Below, in pieces: positions 1 to 12,900 of a stretch of DNA of 64,000 nucleotides. A program made the position numbers and the translations under genes. Source of the stretch: Phoenix dactylifera (Eukaryota; Streptophyta; Magnoliopsida; Arecales; Arecaceae). The stretch is from NCBI RefSeq assembly GCF_009389715.1, contig NC_052401.1, forward strand, positions 2,530,843 through 2,594,842, in the 5' to 3' direction. Under the pieces are notes generated by a model. The model did no database searches. It saw only the letters and a program-made list of their open reading frames with translations, and was not told where the DNA came from. Position 1 is the first letter of the stretch. Each line of letters starts with the position of its first letter.

Positions 1-111
1 AAACAACTAGTTGCAAGTTTGCTGGTTTGCTTTTAATGATATAAAGCTTTTTGTGTTAGGTATAAAGAAATTAAGTTTTGTCCCCCCCCCCCCTAATAAC
101 GGCAACTGCAG

Positions 112-3100
112 GACAATGTTTTAATTGACACTTCTGAGGGAAGGATCTGCTGCAAACTAATAGCTGTTCACGCTGGCTTGGAGATATCCAAAGGCGTCGA
201 TGAGCAGCTAAAACTTCTAAGAGCCAGGGACACAAGCCTGCCGAAGGTGGAAGATCTTAGTGGGAGGCATAATGTTTGGGAAATACCAAAGGTTAGGCAA
301 GCTTCTATCCCTTTTAGCCTTATCTTGTTGATGCTTCGTATCATTTAAATAGCTAATGCACAGCAGAAGATATAGTTCAGGTGTGGTAGGGCTAGTTTGA
401 AATGGCTGATTTTTTATATTCAGTGATAAATATATAAGAAAAAGCTTCTAAATCATGCTGGGAGAAGCCCTTGTACTTTTCACCTACATACGTGACATAT
501 CCAATTGGTTATCTTTAATATAGTTCTACTTAGAACTCCCAGTATTTATTTATATAATTGCATGTTTGTAGCTTTCCAACTTTTTATGGATGCTCGTTAG
601 GTTGCTCCAGGCATGGAAAGATAAAAAATGTAGTGCTGTACGTAATGTCCAAACAAGATTAGTAAATGAAGTTGAAATTTCTGCTTGAAGGCTCATATAA
701 TTCATTGCAATTTTTTTCTATGCATGGCCAATCTCATGGCTTGAGGATCCCGCCTCTCTGCACCTTGAACTTCATGGATTTTCAAAGTGCACTATATGGC
801 ATTTTTGTAATTTCTGAAGTGTCTTATATTGTGGTTATATCGGCTAGGGATTGTTGTGTTTTTGTTTACCATGTTGTGTTGTGCCAACAATTGACATATG
901 CAGAAATTATGTGTATCAATATTTTATAGATACACAGATATGTTAGCTTCTTCTTGATATGATTTTTTTTGTAATTATAATGATTAGTATGATATTTGTA
1001 CCCTAAAACACAAGTATTTTCATAATCACGTTAACACAGCTAGTCTTATTTGCCAGTTGTTGCTGTTTCTAAGTTATTGCTATTAAATATATGAACAATA
1101 CTACAGAAGAATACGTTACTACGATGCATGATGAATGGTGAGCTTATTAGTAGTATTTGAATTTAGATGTAGAGACATGTTATTCTCTTTTCTCATTTGG
1201 AGTTTGATATGTCCGAGATCACTTACGTCCAACTTCAAGGTAAGAAGGCCCACCTTTAAGAATCTTTGGTGAAAATTGCACCTCCATGGTGTTCAGGGCC
1301 CATTATTTGAGGCAAGATATCAAACTTTGACCATGGTCAACAAGAATTGATCCTCCATTCAGCATTAGGCTCCTCTAGCTAAGATAAACTTGAGTTTTGA
1401 TACTGCACCAATGACCAAGGACGCATGGAACATCATGGTTGGTGATTTTTCATGCAGCTTCTTGCCTTTAACCCTAAGATACCTTTTGCAGATATGGTTG
1501 ATCTTTTTACATAGCAAATTTAATAACATTGTGAATTATCTTTTTCATTTAAAGATTTCCGTAGAGTTTCTTTTTTTTTTTTAAACAATCAAATTGTAGC
1601 TGTTCTATCTATTTCGACATCCTTTACTCTTGTTCGACTTTCTTAAAATATCACCCTTGATAATTTTCTTATTTTTTGTGATGGACATGTAATGGAACTG
1701 TAATAATATGAATTACACTTTGCTATTTAAATGGCGTGAACTACGAAATAGATTATCTTTGCCTATCATGGTTGAACTGAATTCATTCAGGTTGAGCAAG
1801 AATTATGAGACTGAACTAGGATGAGGTAAGTACTCTAGGTTACTATGCATCCACCAATGGTATACCTAGGTTTTTTTTAATGGCAATATGTAGGGGTACA
1901 AAATTGAGCTGTAACAGGTGCCTTGGCAGCATGTAGATGAGGGTTTTCTTGGATAGAATAGAAATGTCCTTTATTTCTTCTATCTTTAGGTTGGACCTTA
2001 TTGGCTCGGAAACTTCTTTTTTGCACATTCTAATGAATGATTTTTTTTCCTTCTCTTTGTCAAATAGTTATGGTGTATGAAGCAATATTATGGACAAAAA
2101 TAGGCATACCAACACAAGAAAATCAAAATAACCACTATATATATTCTGTGTACACCCAATATTATCTTAGATCACATGGGGCTTCAAGTTCAGGAATAAA
2201 ATTTTCTTGGGGTTCGTTACTGCCATAACTTCTAAAGCTGTATAGGATATTTATAGAACTGTGAACTGTTTGTCCACAGTTCTATAAATATGTGTCAATC
2301 TTCCAACTTATGGATGAGTCCTTTTGTATGACTTCAGCATTCCTTTTTTATGATTTGGTAGAGAAGGGCTTGGGTTTTTGGTTGCTTTGAAATTTTTTTT
2401 CCTGAAGTTACACTTTGAGAAGTAAAACATATGCCTGTAATGTAATTTAGTACCTTGATGTTTTTTTTTCTTTTTGATAGCATGGATACCTTCATACCAT
2501 TCTAGTATGAGTACATCCAATAAAATCAGAAAAGAGAAGAAGGCGAAGAGGAGAAGGTGAGGACTTCAAACTATACTACAGGAAACCACCAGACTGCTGG
2601 GCGACGTGCGAAGCCAACCAATCAGCCGCCCTATTCACCTTCCGCTACATATAAGTGACACAAGCATCCACACAATCCTGTAGAAGACCACGGATATCGT
2701 ATATAAGAGGATGTCGAATAAAATCAGAAAAGAGAAGAAGGCGAAGAGGAGAAGGTGAGGACTTCAAACTATCCCACAAGAAACCACCAAAGTGCTGGGC
2801 GACATACGAAGCCACCCAATCAGCCGCCCTATTCACCTTACGGTACACATGAGTGACACGGATATCCACACAATCTTGTAGAAGACCACAGATATCGTAC
2901 ATAAGAGGATGCTCGACACCTGCCCTAACATGACCCTAGATACACTTGATAACAGTCACCGAATCCCCTTCAAGCTGAATTCGGTCAGCCCCTAAAACAA
3001 GGTGAACATAAGAGATACTATCCTAAGCTGCCCTCATCTCCACTTCAGGAATAGAAGTATCATGGAGCAGACGACCCCCTGCCGCAATCAATCTAGAGTC

Positions 3101-4803
3101 GGGGTTTCTGATGACAAACCAACCCTACCTCTCTTCCCTTCATTTGACACACTGTCGTCAAAGTTCATGTTGAGAAAGCTCAGGGGTGGGGGCTTCCAAG
3201 CGATAAATATCGTCCAAGACGTCCTCAAAGCTAAATGAGAGCTCCTAGTATCTCTCACAATCCCGATTCTATCAACGGCTTGAGTCTGAGCATGCTCTAT
3301 TGCATGGATAAGCACCTTGTCTGCTACAATCCTCGGGCTCTGCCATCTACCCTCAAAGACTCTAGCGTTTCTGTCCAGTTAGACATGATAGGCAACATAG
3401 GTGCACCTGGCACCACTGACCGAGTTGGCTGGTCTTTTTATGGACTCCTTCAGGTGATCAATGAGTGCCGCGACCGGGGTTGGCGATTGCAAGAAACAAC
3501 AAACCGCACCTGTTAAGTGCCACACCAAGGCTGCCCTCGGACATCCAAAAAGAACATGCTCCACTGATTCCTCCACCTCCGTGTATCTATTACAAGTGGG
3601 GGAAAGCCTCACCCCTCTTCTGTAGAGCACATCTTTGGTCGGCAGACAGCCACACGCAACATTCCATAGGAATAAGGCGACTCGTGGGCGAATGCGAAGC
3701 CTCCATAGCTAGCTCCCATCAATTGATCGCGACGCTATGACTCTATACTACTCCCCAAGATCGGAGACCCTCACCTTGGACTGGCAAGTTGAGCCCAAGT
3801 CCTATCCGGTCTATCGAACCTCGGAATCGGCACGACCAGGATCCTCTCTGCCAACTGCTCCCCAAAGAGCCGTTGAATCATCGGTACATCCCAGCTCCTT
3901 TCCTCTGGGCTAATAAGGTTACACATTTGAGATTCGAACTGTCCACATTAACCATAGTGGGCCATAACCGCTGAGGCAGGTTCGAAATCCAAGTGTCATT
4001 CTGCACATCAATCGATTGGACATCGCCGATCAGCCATCTGATTCGAGGCAGCACCCTCGGAGCACATGTCGCGTCAGATGGAGTAGTGCCGATCAACCTG
4101 GAAATTCGATGCTTTGTCTAGTTGCCATACTTAGCTCTCATCAAAGCACTCTATAATCCCTTAGGCTCAAGTAGATACCGAGCCACATATCTAGCTGCTA
4201 ATACTTCCCTCCTCATCAGTAGAGAGCAAATGCCCAAGCCTCCACTATTATGGGGCTGATAGAAAACCTCCTAAGCCACCAAATAAACACCTCCCCTCCC
4301 GCCCTGCATTTCCCAAAGAAAGTCCCGAACATCCGCACCGTTCCCCGGCCTACATTGCGGTCTGGTCACCCACCACTTGCTTGACGAAAGATCCTAGAAA
4401 TCACACGAATTTTTAAGGCCTCACTACCCAGAGCAGTCCCTTCCCTCTCTCCCTTTTCTTTTGATGTTTCTTAATTGTAAAACCATGCATGTGAAATTTG
4501 ATAGGTCGGTGTCTCTTTGATATGGTGAAAATCTGTGTAGCTAATCTTTTTGCATCTTCAAGTTCAAGTTTACTGTAGATAGGATGCTGTACAGATCTTT
4601 TTTAATATTACATATATTTGTTGCAGGAGCTGTCTGAAAAGCCAACCATAGTGGTGAGCGGTCACCATGGGAAACTACATGTTGAAGGCCTTCGGTTCAT
4701 TATTGATGAATGTGGCGGCTTAGAAGACCTACCAATTGCTGCTATAATATTTCCTTCCAAGATGATAGTCCGTGATACAGATAAATTTGCAGCGCAGAAC
4801 TAA
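112..4803 (+). CDS. RLPH2: RLPH2-like metallophosphatase, last two exons
   Basis: This is the 3' end of a PPP-type metallophosphoesterase gene; the earlier exons lie left of the window. Exon 112-291 (60 codons) follows an intron ending in CTGCAG and ends before a GT donor at 292. Exon 4627-4803 follows TTGCAG and ends in TAA. Visible motifs are AVHAGLE, corresponding to the HGGL metal-ligand motif of PPP phosphatases with Ala for the first Gly, and [10 protein letters not shown], corresponding to the later metal-binding histidine motif. The C-terminal stretch [11 protein letters not shown] resembles my recollection of plant Rhizobiales-like phosphatase 2, a cytosolic PPP relative with phosphotyrosine preference. 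Exon joining keeps one open frame. The intron between the two exons is 4.3 kb because of a LINE insertion. The family call is confident; the exact orthologue is inference. Confidence 0.75.
2519..2914. repeat. 198-bp tandem duplication in the LINE tail
   Basis: The block beginning AATAAAATCAGAAAAGAG at 2519 recurs at 2717, and the block around GATATCGT at 2693 recurs at 2891. Both have an offset of 198 bp. The duplication copies the end of the RNase H region of the LINE, and the copies have diverged by scattered substitutions. Confidence 0.8.
2519..4440 (-). mobile_element. Degenerate L1-type LINE fragment
   Basis: This lies in the last intron of the phosphatase gene and reads on the minus strand. 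In reading order I see a post-RT region with a [13 protein letters not shown]-like motif (about 4250-4140), a linker with [14 protein letters not shown] (about 4035-3990), a zinc-binding RT motif around [11 protein letters not shown] (about 3570-3535), and an RNase H tail with [14 protein letters not shown] (about 2845-2800). These are the usual C-terminal blocks of plant L1 elements that carry an RNase H domain. Stops and frameshifts are frequent, and the reverse transcriptase core is missing, so this is a 5'-truncated, inactive copy. Edges are approximate. Confidence 0.75.
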
Positions 4804-6600
4804 GTTTATCACAAGCAGGTTTTCAGATTCAATATGTACCCATAGCTATACGTGTTACTCAAGGACAAGTGTATAACTTGCATGTGCCGTGCACCAAAAT
4901 TAAAACAAGTGGGCAGCTGTGTTATTGTGGGATTGAATATGAGGTCTTTAAGTAACACTTAAAAAATCTCACCTATGATCTTTCAACAAGCCTGCTTCAT
5001 AGGCTTCGTCGGAAGCAATCTAGCTTCCTTGTATTCAGTGAGGGTTAATGATAGTGTTTCAGTAAAATAGGCTTCAAGCATCATAAAGGCCTTGGCAGTG
5101 TTCTTTCAACTACGTGTATAATTGCATATTTGCATAACCCTCCTTTTTATTTATATTTATATAATTTTCATACCTAGATTTAGTGAAAGCTGTTACTTCA
5201 AGCTGCCAATGGTCGGTAGAATTTTGTTTGATATCGAAGGATTGGCAGCCGCAGAATCCTTTGTGATTGGGAAATTGATGCAGAAGGGGATGAGGTAAGA
5301 GCCAGAGTAGCCTATGTTTGATTTCCTTTTTACTGTTTTGTTGGAATTAGTTTTTAGTTTCCTATGGTTTTCAGAGTGGATCTTCCAGTGCGGAATTTGA
5401 TATATAATTATGCATTTAGTATGATACAGAATGTAATCAAGAGACGGACCATGCTTGCATGACCAATATTAAATACTCTTTAGAAGAGAGAGAATCAGAT
5501 TTTAATTTTAAGACGCGCTCGAGGCGGTTGACAGTTTGGTTTTCTACTTCCCTTGTTCGCTGACAGGGTAAATAAACCGGGACGGCACAAAAGTTGCCCG
5601 GCTTCATGGAACTGATTTCTCTATCACGGCTTAACTCACTTCTGGCTCCAAATCTCAGCCATCACATCGTCTTTTGTTCTTTGCGCTGTAATGATTTTGG
5701 ATGGTTGTTTCGATCAAATATGCACCGTCAAAAATTCGTAAGAATTGACGGTCCTCTGCAGCTTACACGTCGCTGTCTTTAAAAGCATGGACGGCCAGCT
5801 TGCAAAGTTGTCAGGTTGGCACGTGATCGATGGGGAATGGTTCTGGGACACGGTGGCTGAGTTGGCCCACTAGCATGGCTACAGTGTTCAGCGATAGCTG
5901 CTCAGATTTTCTTTGTCTTTTTTTGTCTCTCTGAAAAGCAACGTCCCTTTTGGTTTGTATAGACTTAAATCCATTTTTGGATTGCCAGCTTGTGCTTAAA
6001 ATGACTGGTAAATGATGAGGAGGTGAAATCACAGGAGCATATTCTTTGAGAAATTTAAAGAATGTATTTAGCTTATGGATGTATTTAGCAACAAATTTAT
6101 TCACTTCCCGCTATCCCATGTCTAATCCCTTATTTTCTTTTGCATATTATATGACTGTCTGCATGACATCTTAAAGAAAAAAAAAATCAAAAATACTGAT
6201 TCTCCGATAAAATAATTTATAGAAAAGTTCCAATTTCAGATGATCATAGGAAGGAACAAGAAGCAAAACCAGATGCTTTAGTTTCTCTTTATGAACAAGT
6301 CGGTGAACACGGATAGAAATAGGCCGGATCATATCTATCAATTTATTAGTGAGTTATTTTCACATGTTCAATATCGGCAAGCATTTTATTGCATATATTA
6401 TTGTATAAAGATATATATGTAAATATTAATTTTAGAAGAGTGTTTATGTACATAAAAAATTTATAAAAAAAATCTGACCAAAATTTTGAGGTGAATCGTA
6501 TGACTTCAACTTGACCGATGAACATGGGATCCTTTTATCCGAGAAATTTCAGGTATCCATTTGTGGGCGAAAACGTAGAGTACATAGATCACTGTTATCA
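4804..6600. other. Intergenic region before the branching enzyme gene
   Basis: The first part should hold the 3' UTR of the phosphatase gene. A short coding-like stretch flanked by splice-like signals sits at 5177-5297. The rest is AT-rich with no ORF, RNA gene or repeat I recognise. Confidence 0.4.
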
Positions 6601-6642
6601 CTAACTGTTCTGTTCAGCACTCATACCCAGTCTGGTCTGGCT

Positions 6643-6907
6643 TTTAGTATAAAAGCAAACCGCCTTTCTGCTCCTCCAACTCCCCTGCCCACACGTGGCA
6701 GCCGCGCAGTGAATCATTCAAAGGAAAGAGAGCGAGAAGGCGCTCTCCTTGGGATCCGTCACTCCATTCTCACCCCGCCCTCCACCTCTCGCTCTCAAAC
6801 CCCACTCTCTTAGATCCAGAGCAAGAACCAGAACTCCCATTTCCTACTCCTTCCCTTCTCCTTCCGTATAACCCTAGAGTTAGCTTCCTGTTCTTGGTTC
6901 TTGATCG
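6643..6907 (+). promoter_or_regulatory. Core promoter and 5' UTR of SBE2
   Basis: A TATA box, TATAAAAG, lies at 6648-6655, followed by a CACGTG G-box core at 6692-6697 and a pyrimidine-rich leader up to the ATG at 6908. Transcription probably starts near 6680, which would put the G-box in the leader. G-box cores bind bZIP and bHLH factors; no evidence for a specific regulator is visible here. Confidence 0.6.
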
Positions 6908-9900
6908 ATGGCCTTCGCGTTCGCGGGGATTCGCTTCTCCGCCGTGCAAGCTCCGGGGCTGTCACGTCGGTCTGGGATTCATGGAGATCGCCAGAACGGT
7001 GGGAATCACTCACTCCTATTCTTGAAGAAGGGTTCTTTCCCGCGTAAGCTATCTGTATACTTTCACTCACTCACTCCTTTCGGAGCTTGTTTGTTGTTCT
7101 GTTTTCGACTCTGTTCTGTTGGAGTTTCTTGGGTAGTACTTTGATGTTTCTATTTGGTAATATGAGGTAAGCGTGTGCTTGTTCTGCTTCTCGGATGATC
7201 AAACTTTTGCTGCTAACTGTTTCTTGTACTCTGTTTCGGTTCTTCTCCTCTTCTTTCAATTTTCTCGTCTTTGTATGCTCTGCCTTGTGATTTGTGTTCA
7301 TTTTCTTGGATCTTGTACATTATACTGATCTTTTTTTTGTTCGTTTATAGGGTGTTGATCACACCTTTTTTTTTGTGGTTTTGGGGGGACACAGTTTGTG
7401 AAGGAGATAACGATATATGTATTATGTGCTACTGCTATTTTAGATTTAAGTTTTCTTCGTGTGTATTGTTAAATTTCATACATTAAAAGTGGAAGATAAA
7501 ATGGTAATGGGAAAAAAGTAGCATGCGATCTTAACGAGAACTAAAGGCAAAGATTTATAGAACCATCCCTAGAATATAGGGATGAGGCTGTGTTTTGGTT
7601 ATGGAATCAACTTCAGATGAAAGATGACATTTTAGTGAAGGTGATGCATTATTTGTAGAAGTGCGATGACATTTTAGTGAAGACGATACACTATCCATAG
7701 AAGTGTTTTAAGTGTTGTAGAAGTAATTTGCTTTGGTATGTTCTCTCGTTTGTGTTCTTCCTTTAAATCATTTGTATTCCTGTTAGTGTAATGCTTCCTA
7801 TATTTCTTTTTCAGGGAACATGCTTGGTGGAAATTCTTCTTATGAACCTGATTCTGCATCTATGACTGTTTTTGCATCTGGAAAGGTGTTGATTCCAGGC
7901 GGTGAAAGTGATGGTTTCTCATCTTCTGCAGATTCAACTGGGAACCCTGAAGTAGCTCCTGATGACGTGCAGGTGCATTCTAGGATAGGCAACATCCTTT
8001 TATTTTATGTCTACATGGTCTTGCAATGTTGTTCGCTGTGATATCTAGCTCAATGACCAAAAAATGGAAGAGGAAGCGATGCTTTTATTTAAGGATATAA
8101 TGTTTGTGAATCTGCTGAGTCCATATAATTTTCTTGATTGTTTTTGCCAAATATTTGCTTTCATATGGAGTATGGCCTTTTTAGGCCTCATTTGGTTTTA
8201 GTCTTAACCCAAAATTATATTAAAATCTTAACACCTCCTTCCTCCCACAAGAAAAAAACCCTTTCCTCCTCCTCTTGCTCCCTTTTTTTTGATATCAAAT
8301 TGAAAGGATAAGGAAGTAAAATGATACGACCTGTTTTTGCTCCAGTTCTTAATCAAGCATATAGACTTTTATTCAAGGTTCGCCGAACCAGTACCGGAAC
8401 TCGAACCGGTCGGCGGCCGGTACGGGTCGGTACCATACTGTGTGTCGGTATGGGTAGGGCATGCTGGTTCCGTATTAGCACACCCATTTTTTTTGGAGTT
8501 TTCAAAAAATTTTAATTGATAATCACTCTTTTTGAACTTTTTCAATAATTTTAAGTCTAATTTGATTTTTTTAATGCCTTTTTTGATTTTTTGATATTTT
8601 TTTGATATTTCTATGATCCCGGTTTAACATAAATGATGCATCTTATTGTTTTAAAATGATACAAATCATAAAATGATTAATGAGATATTGCATTCTACAA
8701 GAAGGAACATAAAATATACTCAAATCAAATAGTGACGTAAAAATTATAAAATAATTTAGGCCTAGGCCACTGTGTGCATGATCACATCAAAACTTGAATG
8801 AATGAACGCCAAATTTTTATGAAGAGTAGCTTGCATGTCCTTAAATACGTTTCTGATTTTACATTTTTTTAATTTCTATTTATTTTATATTTTTTATTTT
8901 CTAATTCAAAAATATATTTTTAATTTTTAAAAATTATATATAATCTAAAAATTAAAAATTTTTCTGTCATCGTGTAGATCGTCTATAGATCTACAAAATA
9001 TAATAAAATCAAGTTTAAATCAAAAATTTTGGCATGATTTTTTTTATTTTGCAATTTTTGAGCTATTTTTTCAATCTGCTCCTCCAAAAAATGAGGGCAT
9101 GAGATAGGGAGAGGAAGAACACCTTAATTAGGCTTGGATTTTTCTTCTGAACTACTGAATTGATTTATTTTTGAATTGTTGGGAAGGGGAGGGGCGGAAA
9201 CCTTGCCGCCGCTTTCAATCGTTGTTGGGAAGGCCTTCTCGGGCCTTTCCAACAACAAATAATGCCTCAAACGAGTCAAAAGAGGGGGGCTGGTTCGCAC
9301 CGAGTTTGAACGGAACTGGCCCGTTCGCACTAGTTTTGGCCGGTTTGTACCCTTTGCGGCTAGTTCGGGACCGATTTTGGCCGGTTTTGGACCGAACCAG
9401 CCGGAACCCGAAAAAAATAGCGAACCGACCTGGTTTTGCACCGGGTCGGCTCGGCACTGCCCGAACGGGCGGTTCTGCCCAGTTCGGCAAACCATGCTTC
9501 TACTCCATATGTCTAGGTTGCCAAAGCAGGTTTTGCTCACTGTATTTATAGGCAAGCTGATTCAGATTTTCCTTTTCTTCTTAATATTTTGATATCACTT
9601 ATCCTTTTTCCTTCAAAACTCTTTAAAAATCTTTCCCTTTCAAACTTCTATACCTTTTCATGTGAGTCTGCTTCCTCACAATGCCCTTTTTCATGACTGA
9701 TCTGCATGTGATTATTTTGGTAGGTGTTACAAGAATCAAGAGGTCTACCCATTGAAGATGAGGATAAGGTAGCAGCTAGGCAGACAACGACGTCTTCAGA
9801 AGCTATGGATGATGAAATCATGAATCAAGGTGTTAAACAGTCTTTACATTCTCGAGCCAATCAGACCATTGAAAAAGTTGAGGAGAAACCAAGATTTATT

Positions 9901-12900
9901 CCTCCACCTGGTACTGGACAAAGAATTTATGAAATTGACTCATCTTTGGAAGGTCATCGTGCACATCTTGATTATCGGTAGGCTGCTCTTTGCTATATGT
10001 TTTACAAGATGTTTTGTTCCATTGTGGGGATGTGAATTTGGTAATTTCTGAAATAATGTTAAAATATAAAACAATTAATGAAGAACTGTTAATTGGCATG
10101 TATGGTGAATCATGAGAGCCTTAAAACATCAATATCAACATAGCAGAAAAGACATCTATTCTGCACATATATTTCGGTTCATCACTTCAGTATCTAACTC
10201 CTCTTCTAAAGTTGATGCAGAGTCCAAATAACAAACTTAGACAGTTTCAACCATGGTATGTTGTACCGGTCCAAACCAGACAGTACAGGGCATACCGTAC
10301 TTTACCGGTTCGGTACCAGTACTTAATATGGGCGGCGTACCAACATTCAATATACCAAAAAAGTTTTGTACCATACCATACCGATACTGTGCTAGTGTAG
10401 CACCGGTACGGGATCCGGTACCGAGGCAGCCATGGTCTACCGTACTGGTCGGTACGTACCGGTCCGGCCCTAGACCGGCACCGGATCTACGTGAAATCCG
10501 GTACTGGGTTTTTTTGGGAGAGCCGACCAGTATGTGGTCCGTATCGGTTGGTACCGGCCGATACCGCTTGGTACCGGTATTGTTGGCCGGTTCGCACCGG
10601 AACGTCAATTTTTTTTCAAAACAACCACAGCGCTGCGCCGTACCGGGCCGGTACGGTATCGGTACTGGCCCGTACGGATCGGATCAGACCGGTACTGTAT
10701 CGGTCCTGCTGGCCACCGGTACGCCGACTGGTACCGATACGGCGGACCTTGGAGGCAGCGAACCTTGGTTTCAACTAAATATAGAATCTTTCAAGTCATA
10801 TGTTTTTGACTAAAACAGCGGGCCTTAGAAACCTGTTACTGGGCCACTCAGATTGGGGCTTATATGGATCAAAATTTTTGAAAGGAGCGAAGGTGTTGTT
10901 TGTGTTAAAAAAAAAAAGAAACCGAGGTGTTTTCCTGCATTTCCAGCAAATCTGATGATTTTGACTGAGCCTGCTGCTGTGTAATGGTCTTCATTATAGA
11001 AAAAGGTGGAAGTTAGTATAACGTGAAAGACTAAGTAATGAAAAAAACTTTAAAAACACTATACTTTCACATTCATGAATTAAGGTTCAAAGTAATATGT
11101 CCGAAGATGTAGAACACTTCAATTGGTTGTGTGCACATCAAATGCATAAAGAGAAACATACACGTGGTAGAAGCAATTTACAAAACTCAGTATAAAGCCA
11201 GAAGCATATGGCCATGAATATTCATATGATTATAGTTGATATTATGGTTTTTTTTTTTTTCATGTATATGGTTTATGAAAGCTTGAATCTGATGAATTAC
11301 CTGCATCATGTTATGAGTCAGATTTACACTTAAAATTTGGTTCTGTGTTTTCGTTAGCTAACATGTGTTAGATGGTGTTGATTTGTAAAATCATCTATTT
11401 TTTTTTAAAAAAAAATATTTATATTTTAAAAGCTTCATCCCTTCTCTTCTTTCTTATCCAACATGCTGCTAACAATGAATTTGTAATTTGGGACTCTATT
11501 ACATTTTATTTCTTCAACTATAGATATAGCCAGTACAAGAAAAGCCGTGAACTGATTGATCGGTATGAAGGTGGCTTGGATGCATTCTCTCGTGGCTACG
11601 AAAAATTTGGCTTTATCCGCAGGTAAATTTCTATCCTTTCTCTGCAAAGCCAAGGATCTCTTTCCTTCTGAAATTACTTCTTGTCTTCAAAGCTCTTGCA
11701 TTCCACTTAATGCAGCAGTTCCAATCTTCACATCTTTTAATATGTTGTGCTATATGAATTAGTCAAAGCGATCACTTATGTTGCAAAGTAGTTCGTGGAT
11801 GAGAATATAATTAGGTTCCCCTGAAACATATAGGAATATGAATAGATTATTTATTTCTCCATTTTCTTTCCATAACCACCTTCTTATTGCATTTGAGCCA
11901 TCATGGGCACCTCCTCTTCAGCTATTAAAATTTTCACGTTAGATTTACGAACATATAAATAATTTGGCCATTTTGTTGCGAATTTCTCCTTCCAGGAGGA
12001 AATTCTGAAAATCATCATAAAGACACATTTAATTGATTAAAAATCTTCTTTCAGCTGGTTCTTTTTGTTCTTGATTCAGCTAAAAAATATTAATATTTTT
12101 GTCTGGATATGTTATGCAAGAAGTATAAAACCATACATGCATATATCCTTTTTTTTTGGTTAAAAATTGTGCATTCAATCTCCTACTTATTTTTATGTAT
12201 CTGTAATAGAATTCAATAGTAACAAGTAGGTAAGAGAAATAGTGGAGAAGTCAAAATCATTGTGCTTACGTGTGCTTGAGGTGTAGGTGCAAAAGCATGT
12301 GCATGTACATTCATAAGTGCTAGTTTGTCATGTTAACTTTATTCTGAAATAGAATGATGATGGTGCAAAATGTAATGAAAGTAAAAAATAATCTCCAGAG
12401 AGGAACTTCTAAAGGAACTTATTTCTGACTCTGTTGCATCCTTTTTGCTTCACTCATTACATTGTTATGCAGATATTTTTTTGTTGTTTGTTGGTTCTTA
12501 TTTTTATGTTTTATGTACACTATTATGACATTAGTAATTTTTTTCCTTGAGATGAATATCAAGTTAGTAAATTAAGCATTATTGTTCTTATTCTTTTTTC
12601 TGCCAGTAATTGTTTCCAGGATCAGAACAATGGTAGTCTTACTGAAAATACAGAAATGATTGTTTCTACTGATTCGATCACTCTAATTCTTTTATTTTCT
12701 CACTTTTTTTATCAGTGCTGATGGTATTACTTACCGTGAGTGGGCCCCTGGAGCAAAGGTTTGTTCTTTTCGTAATTTTCATCTGTATCTAACTTCTAAA
12801 TTTTGCTACTTGCGTCCATAATACAATGATATGGATAAATGTGACATATGACTTTGCTGGTTTAGTCAATATATTCAAAGTTTTACATCTCATTACTGGG

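Noticed and set aside
9124-9555. 143-codon minus-strand ORF and its plus-strand shadows
   Set aside because: It is inside the CCGG-rich repeat in an SBE2 intron; open frames come from base composition.
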